A DNA stretch of 64,000 nucleotides, from contig UPYT01000004.1 in assembly GCA_900538475.1 (NCBI GenBank), positions 76,758 through 140,757 on the forward strand, read 5' to 3'. The position numbers and the translations under genes were made by a program. A model generated the notes under the pieces. It did not search any database and was not told where the DNA came from. It was given only the letters and a program-made list of their open reading frames with translations. Shown here one piece after another: positions 60,593 to 64,000 of this stretch. The DNA comes from an uncultured Clostridium sp. GTDB taxonomy: Bacteria > Bacillota > Clostridia > Lachnospirales > Lachnospiraceae. Position 1 is the stretch's first letter, and each line of letters starts with the position of its first letter.

Positions 60593-61624
60593 ATGGATTA
60601 CAAGAAAGCCGGAGTGGATATTGAAGCTGGTTACAAGTCAGTGGAACTGATGAAGGAGCATGTAAAAAAGACCATGCGTGAGGAAGTTCTGGGAGGCCTG
60701 GGCGGTTTTTCCGGAGCATTTTCCCTGGCAAAGATCAAAGAGATGGAGGAGCCGGTGCTTCTCTCCGGAACAGACGGCTGCGGAACCAAGGTGAAGTTGG
60801 CTATTATTATGGATCAGCATGACACCATTGGTATTGACGCTGTAGCGATGTGCGTCAACGATATTGCATGTGCAGGCGGCGAGCCGCTGTTTTTCCTGGA
60901 TTATATTGCCTGCGGAAAGAATTATCCCGAAAAGATTGCTTCGATTGTAAAAGGTGTGGCAGAGGGCTGTCTTCAGTCTGAGGCTGCTTTGATTGGCGGA
61001 GAGACAGCAGAGCATCCGGGACTGATGCCGGAGGAGGATTATGATCTGGCAGGATTTGCAGTTGGTGTCTGCGACAAAAAAGATATGATTACCGGAGAAC
61101 ATCTGCAGGCAGGCGACGTGCTGATCGGTATGGCATCTACAGGTGTTCATTCCAACGGCTTTTCTCTGGTGCGCAAGGTATTTGAAAAGGAACTGACAAA
61201 AGAAGGATTGGATACCTACTATGATGTTCTGGGCAAAACTCTGGGCGAGGCACTTCTGGCACCTACCAGAATCTATGTAAAAGCACTGAAGAGTCTGAAA
61301 GAAGCAGGCGTTCAGGTAAAGGCCTGCAGCCATATTACCGGCGGCGGATTTTATGAGAACGTTCCCCGTATGCTGAAAGAAGGAACCCATGCGGTGATCA
61401 AAAAGGACAGTTACCAGGTACCGCCGATCTTTAAGCTGCTGGCAGAAAAAGGAGAGATTGCTGAAGAAATGATGTACAACACCTTTAATATGGGACTTGG
61501 CATGATTGTAGCAGTCGATCCGTCCCAGGTGGATGCAGCTATGGAGGCAATCCGGAAAACAGGAGATGTTCCCTATGTGGTTGGTTCTATTGAAGCAGGA
61601 GAAAAAGGGGTGACCTTATGCTAA
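60593..61624 (+). CDS. purM: Phosphoribosylformylglycinamidine cyclo-ligase (AIR synthase)
   Basis: PurM closes the imidazole ring of AIR using ATP. The 343-residue product has the family landmarks LLSGTDGCGTKVKLA, CVNDIACAGGEPLFFLDYIA, GGETAEHPG, and HITGGGFYENVPRM. ATG 60593 follows GATCGGAGGATGAATC, and the gene overlaps purN by 7 nt. The order purE-purM-purN-purD with a purL/purF/purH set elsewhere is common in Clostridia. Confidence 0.96.
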   Translation: MDYKKAGVDIEAGYKSVELMKEHVKKTMREEVLGGLGGFSGAFSLAKIKEMEEPVLLSGTDGCGTKVKLAIIMDQHDTIGIDAVAMCVNDIACAGGEPLFFLDYIACGKNYPEKIASIVKGVAEGCLQSEAALIGGETAEHPGLMPEEDYDLAGFAVGVCDKKDMITGEHLQAGDVLIGMASTGVHSNGFSLVRKVFEKELTKEGLDTYYDVLGKTLGEALLAPTRIYVKALKSLKEAGVQVKACSHITGGGFYENVPRMLKEGTHAVIKKDSYQVPPIFKLLAEKGEIAEEMMYNTFNMGLGMIVAVDPSQVDAAMEAIRKTGDVPYVVGSIEAGEKGVTLC

Positions 61625-62211
61625 GAGTCGGTGTCATGGTTTCTGGAGGAGGCACCAATCTGCAGGCGATTCTGGATGCTGTTGAGGAAGGCAGAATTAC
61701 CAATGCGGAGATTGAAGTTGTGATCAGCAACAATCCCGGCGCCTATGCACTGGAGCGGGCGAAAAATCATGGAATTGAGGCTGTATGCATGTCACCGAAG
61801 GACTATGAAACAAGAGATGATTTCAACCGGGCATTTCTGGAAAAGGTAGATGAATACCATCTGGATCTGATTGTGCTGGCCGGCTTTCTGGTAAAGATCC
61901 CAGAGGCGATGGTTGAAAAATATGAGCATCGGATTATCAATATTCATCCATCTTTGATTCCTTCCTTCTGCGGAGTGGGTTATTATGGGCTGAAGGTACA
62001 TGAGGCAGCTCTGGCCCGTGGTGTCAAGGTGACAGGGGCAACGGTTCACTATGTGGACGGCGGAATGGATACCGGCCCCATTATTCTGCAGAAAGCAGTG
62101 GAGGTGCAGGAAAACGATACGCCGGAGCTTTTACAGCGCAGAGTGATGGAGCAGGCAGAGTGGGTGATTCTGCCAAAGGCCATTGATATGATTGCCAATG
62201 GTATGGTATAA
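61618..62211 (+). CDS. purN: Phosphoribosylglycinamide formyltransferase
   Basis: PurN transfers a formyl group from 10-formyl-THF to GAR. The 197-residue product contains VMVSGGGTNLQAI (substrate phosphate binding), the catalytic INIHPSLIPSF motif with Asn and His, and VDGGMDTGPII with the conserved Asp. Start ATG 61618 overlaps the 3' end of purM. After its stop is a small hairpin (CAGGCCGG/CCGGTCTG, 62224-62246) before purD, which may tune expression rather than terminate it. Confidence 0.96.
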   Translation: MLRVGVMVSGGGTNLQAILDAVEEGRITNAEIEVVISNNPGAYALERAKNHGIEAVCMSPKDYETRDDFNRAFLEKVDEYHLDLIVLAGFLVKIPEAMVEKYEHRIINIHPSLIPSFCGVGYYGLKVHEAALARGVKVTGATVHYVDGGMDTGPIILQKAVEVQENDTPELLQRRVMEQAEWVILPKAIDMIANGMV

Positions 62212-62295
62212 AGAAAAACAGGGCAGGCCGGAGGAATACCGGTCTGTCTTTGGTGTTTTAAGATTGATGCTTAAAATAAAGGAGGACAGGCTTTT

Positions 62296-63570
62296 ATGAA
62301 GATTCTGATTGTTGGAGGCGGCGGAAGAGAACACGCCATTGCATGGAAGCTGGCGCAGAGCCCAAAGGTAGAGAAGTTGTATTGTGCACCGGGAAATGCA
62401 GGAATTGCAGAGGTGGCTGAGTGTGTCAATATTGGTGTTATGGAGTTTGATAAGCTGGTGGAATTTGCGAAGGAGCATGAGATTGACATGACCGTTGTGG
62501 CGCCTGATGATCCCCTGGCAGCAGGAGCTGTGGATGCTTTTGAGGCAGCAGGACTGCGTGCCTTTGGCCCCAGAGCCAATGCGGCGATTCTGGAGGGCTC
62601 CAAGGCATTTTCCAAGGATTTAATGAAAAAATACAACATCCCCACAGCTGCTTACGAGACCTTTTCCGATCCGGAGGAGGCTATCGCTTATCTGGAAACA
62701 GCAAAAATGCCGATTGTACTGAAGGCAGACGGTCTTGCCCTGGGAAAAGGCGTTCTGATTTGCAGGAACCTGGAGGAAGCGAAGGAAGGTGTGAAAACCT
62801 TGATGCTGGACAAGCAGTTTGGTTCTGCAGGAGATGAGATTGTTATTGAAGAATTCATGACAGGCCGCGAGGTATCTGTTCTGTCCTTTGTAGACGGAAA
62901 AACTATTAAAATCATGACCTCTGCCCAGGATCACAAGCGGGCCAAGGACGGAGATCAGGGGCTGAATACCGGCGGAATGGGAACCTTTTCTCCCAGTCCC
63001 TTCTATACGGCTGAGGTAGATACTTTCTGTAAAGAAAAGATTTATCAGCCCACTGTGGATGCCATGCGGGCAGAGGGAAGAGAATTTAAGGGGATTATTT
63101 TCTTTGGCCTGATGCTGACAGAAGATGGTCCCAAGGTGCTGGAGTATAATGCCCGTTTTGGAGATCCGGAAACACAGGTGGTTCTGCCAAGAATGAAAAA
63201 TGATCTGGTGGATTTGTTTGACGCCTGCATTGACGGCACTCTGGATCAGATTGATCTGGAATTTGAGGATAATGCTGCGGTCTGCGTGGTTCTGGCATCA
63301 GACGGTTATCCAGAGCATTACGAGAAGGGCTTTCCGATTACCGGACTGGAGCGTTTTCAGTCTGCAGACGGATACTATGTATTCCACGCCGGAAGCAAAT
63401 TTGACAGCGAAGGCCGTGTTGTTACCAACGGTGGAAGAGTGCTGGGGGTTACGGCAACCGGTGCAACCTTAAAAGAAGCCCGCGCCAATGCATATCAGGC
63501 AACGGAGTGGGTGCAGTTTGATAATAAATATATGCGTCACGATATTGGAAAGGCGATTGACGAGGCGTAA
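62296..63570 (+). CDS. purD: Phosphoribosylamine-glycine ligase (GAR synthetase)
   Basis: PurD joins glycine to phosphoribosylamine. The 424-residue ATP-grasp protein has an N-terminal PreATP domain (ILIVGGGGREHAIAWKLA), ADGLALGKGV, the glycine-rich QGLNTGGMGTFSP, and EYNARFGDPETQ for metal and ATP binding. ATG 62296 follows AAGGAGGACAGG. Last gene of the purine operon, followed by a terminator about 80 nt downstream. Confidence 0.97.
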   Translation: MKILIVGGGGREHAIAWKLAQSPKVEKLYCAPGNAGIAEVAECVNIGVMEFDKLVEFAKEHEIDMTVVAPDDPLAAGAVDAFEAAGLRAFGPRANAAILEGSKAFSKDLMKKYNIPTAAYETFSDPEEAIAYLETAKMPIVLKADGLALGKGVLICRNLEEAKEGVKTLMLDKQFGSAGDEIVIEEFMTGREVSVLSFVDGKTIKIMTSAQDHKRAKDGDQGLNTGGMGTFSPSPFYTAEVDTFCKEKIYQPTVDAMRAEGREFKGIIFFGLMLTEDGPKVLEYNARFGDPETQVVLPRMKNDLVDLFDACIDGTLDQIDLEFEDNAAVCVVLASDGYPEHYEKGFPITGLERFQSADGYYVFHAGSKFDSEGRVVTNGGRVLGVTATGATLKEARANAYQATEWVQFDNKYMRHDIGKAIDEA

Positions 63571-63651
63571 GATTGGAAAGGCAATTTGTTAATTCCCATT
63601 TCAATCGGAAACAAAGAGCGAAAACACACATGTCATAACAAACCGGAAAAG

Positions 63652-63693
63652 ACCACGGACAGTCGGTAACCCCTGACTGTCTGTGGTTTTTTC
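63652..63693 (+). terminator. Terminator of the purine operon
   Basis: ACCACGGACAGTC (63652-63664) pairs with GACTGTCTGTGGT (63675-63687), with one G-T pair, followed by TTTTTTCTTTTTT. Confidence 0.9.
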
Positions 63694-64000
63694 TTTTTTA
63701 CAGAAAAATATATTGTGCAGCAGCAGGTACGAAAAATGGGAAAGGTGTTTTCAAACAGCCGCTTGTTTCTTTTATAATGGAAAAAGCCAAAAATCCGGAA
63801 AACGCCTGTTTCCTTTTGAAATGGAACTGCGATTTTTTCAAAAAAAGCGTCTTATTTCCGTTTGAAATGGGAAAAGGACGAAAATTGGCATTTTTGAAAA
63901 ATTTCCCATTGTACCTTTTCCTATTGCAAAGGAAACAGGAAGTTCGAGACCGTTTCAAGTTTTGTGTAAACTCAAAAAACTGATATAAGATATGTCATTA
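63694..64000. other. 307-nt AT-rich tail without a supported gene
   Basis: Between the purine operon terminator and the window end there are only the promoter-like element (63750-63778) and two of the TTGAAATGG motifs. The strand-symmetric composition and lack of ribosome binding sites argue against a coding region. Confidence 0.5.
63750..63778 (+). promoter_or_regulatory. Promoter-like element with no gene behind it in the window
   Basis: TTCAAA (63750-63755) and TATAAT (63773-63778) are 17 bp apart on the plus strand. The following 220 nt to the window end contain no frame with a ribosome binding site; an ATG at 63777 opens 68 codons but overlaps the -10 box. It could drive a small RNA or a gene beyond the window. 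Confidence 0.45.

Larger units (their letters stand above)
63593..63873. repeat. Three copies of a 19-bp TTTCC-TTGAAATGG motif behind purD
   Basis: TTTCCTTTTGAAATGGAA at 63809-63826 and TTTCCGTTTGAAATGGGAA at 63855-63873 lie on the plus strand; the complement of TTTCCGATTGAAATGGGAA is found at 63593-63611 between purD and its terminator. The inverted outer pair differ at only one position. The surrounding bases are AT-rich. Function unknown. Confidence 0.55.

Noticed and set aside
63777..63983. 68-codon frame at the window end
   Set aside because: Its ATG overlaps the -10 box of a promoter-like element and there is no ribosome binding site.
1..64000. CRISPR arrays, tRNA or rRNA genes, intact transposases, phage genes
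   Set aside because: No direct-repeat/spacer arrays, no cloverleaf or rRNA segments and no intact recombinase or structural phage gene could be found by reading both strands.

Overview
This 64 kb window looks like chromosome of an anaerobic gut Clostridium of the Lachnospiraceae type. The support is gene content and order (infB-rbfA-nrnA-truB-ribF, pyrF-pyrK-pyrD-pyrE, purE-purM-purN-purD), strong AGGAGG-type ribosome binding sites, GTG/TTG starts, ECF-type vitamin uptake genes with their own regulators, and type 1B PyrD with PyrK. The family placement is inference; no rRNA, tRNA, CRISPR array, prophage or intact insertion sequence was seen.

Layout. 1-4820: translation and RNA-maturation operon (3' part of infB, rbfA, nrnA, truB, ribF) ending at a terminator. 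4835-5293: a 52-bp tandem repeat and a gene remnant. 5.5-7.7 kb: cation transporter, ArsC/Spx-like protein, DUF89 protein. 8.0-18.2 kb: a clearly AT-richer block holding a YesM/YesN-type two-component system, a BMP-type nucleoside ABC importer, a cytoplasmic sulfatase-type hydrolase and a DeoD-type purine nucleoside phosphorylase. 18.4-22.8 kb (minus strand): an OLD-type nuclease and an MBOAT plus SGNH pair likely to O-acylate a surface polymer. 23.2-30.9 kb: a peptide ABC importer flanked by two paralogous M42 aminopeptidases. 31.0-34.1 kb: an alkyltransferase-like protein, then a preQ1-I-like riboswitch and terminator ahead of a nucleoside hydrolase, ECF S component and radical-SAM gene, which together match the queuosine/queuine salvage set queK-qrtT-queL. 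34.2-39.3 kb: orphan DpnA-like DNA methyltransferase, BioY with a BirA operator, and a stand-alone carB. 39.5-46.5 kb: YgjP-like metallopeptidase, MATE pump, THF riboswitch plus FolT, small alarmone synthetase, Mrp/NBP35 ATPase, double GNAT protein, LrgAB. 46.7-50.3 kb: pyrimidine operon. 50.4-57.5 kb: membrane proteins, M29 aminopeptidase, and two overlapping cyclic-di-GMP genes. 57.7-59.8 kb: isocitrate-dehydrogenase-like gene and a broken prpF. 59.9-63.7 kb: purE, purM, purN and purD with promoter and terminator, then a short-repeat region.

The main theme is salvage and synthesis of nucleotides and nucleotide-like cofactors: de novo pyrimidine and purine genes, carB, a dedicated nucleoside uptake block, queuosine salvage, and folate, biotin and flavin genes. 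The most novel-looking unit is the AT-rich YesMN/BMP/sulfatase/PNP block, which suggests import of an esterified (sulfated or phosphodiester-linked) purine nucleoside that is unmasked inside the cell and then phosphorolysed. Other non-coding structure of note: two copies of a hairpin-headed intergenic repeat of roughly 100-120 bp, a second repeat family sharing the ATGGCTGAAC core, repeated AAAATTTTAAC-type palindromes around the AT-rich block, and an 18-nt periodic cysteine repeat inside truB.
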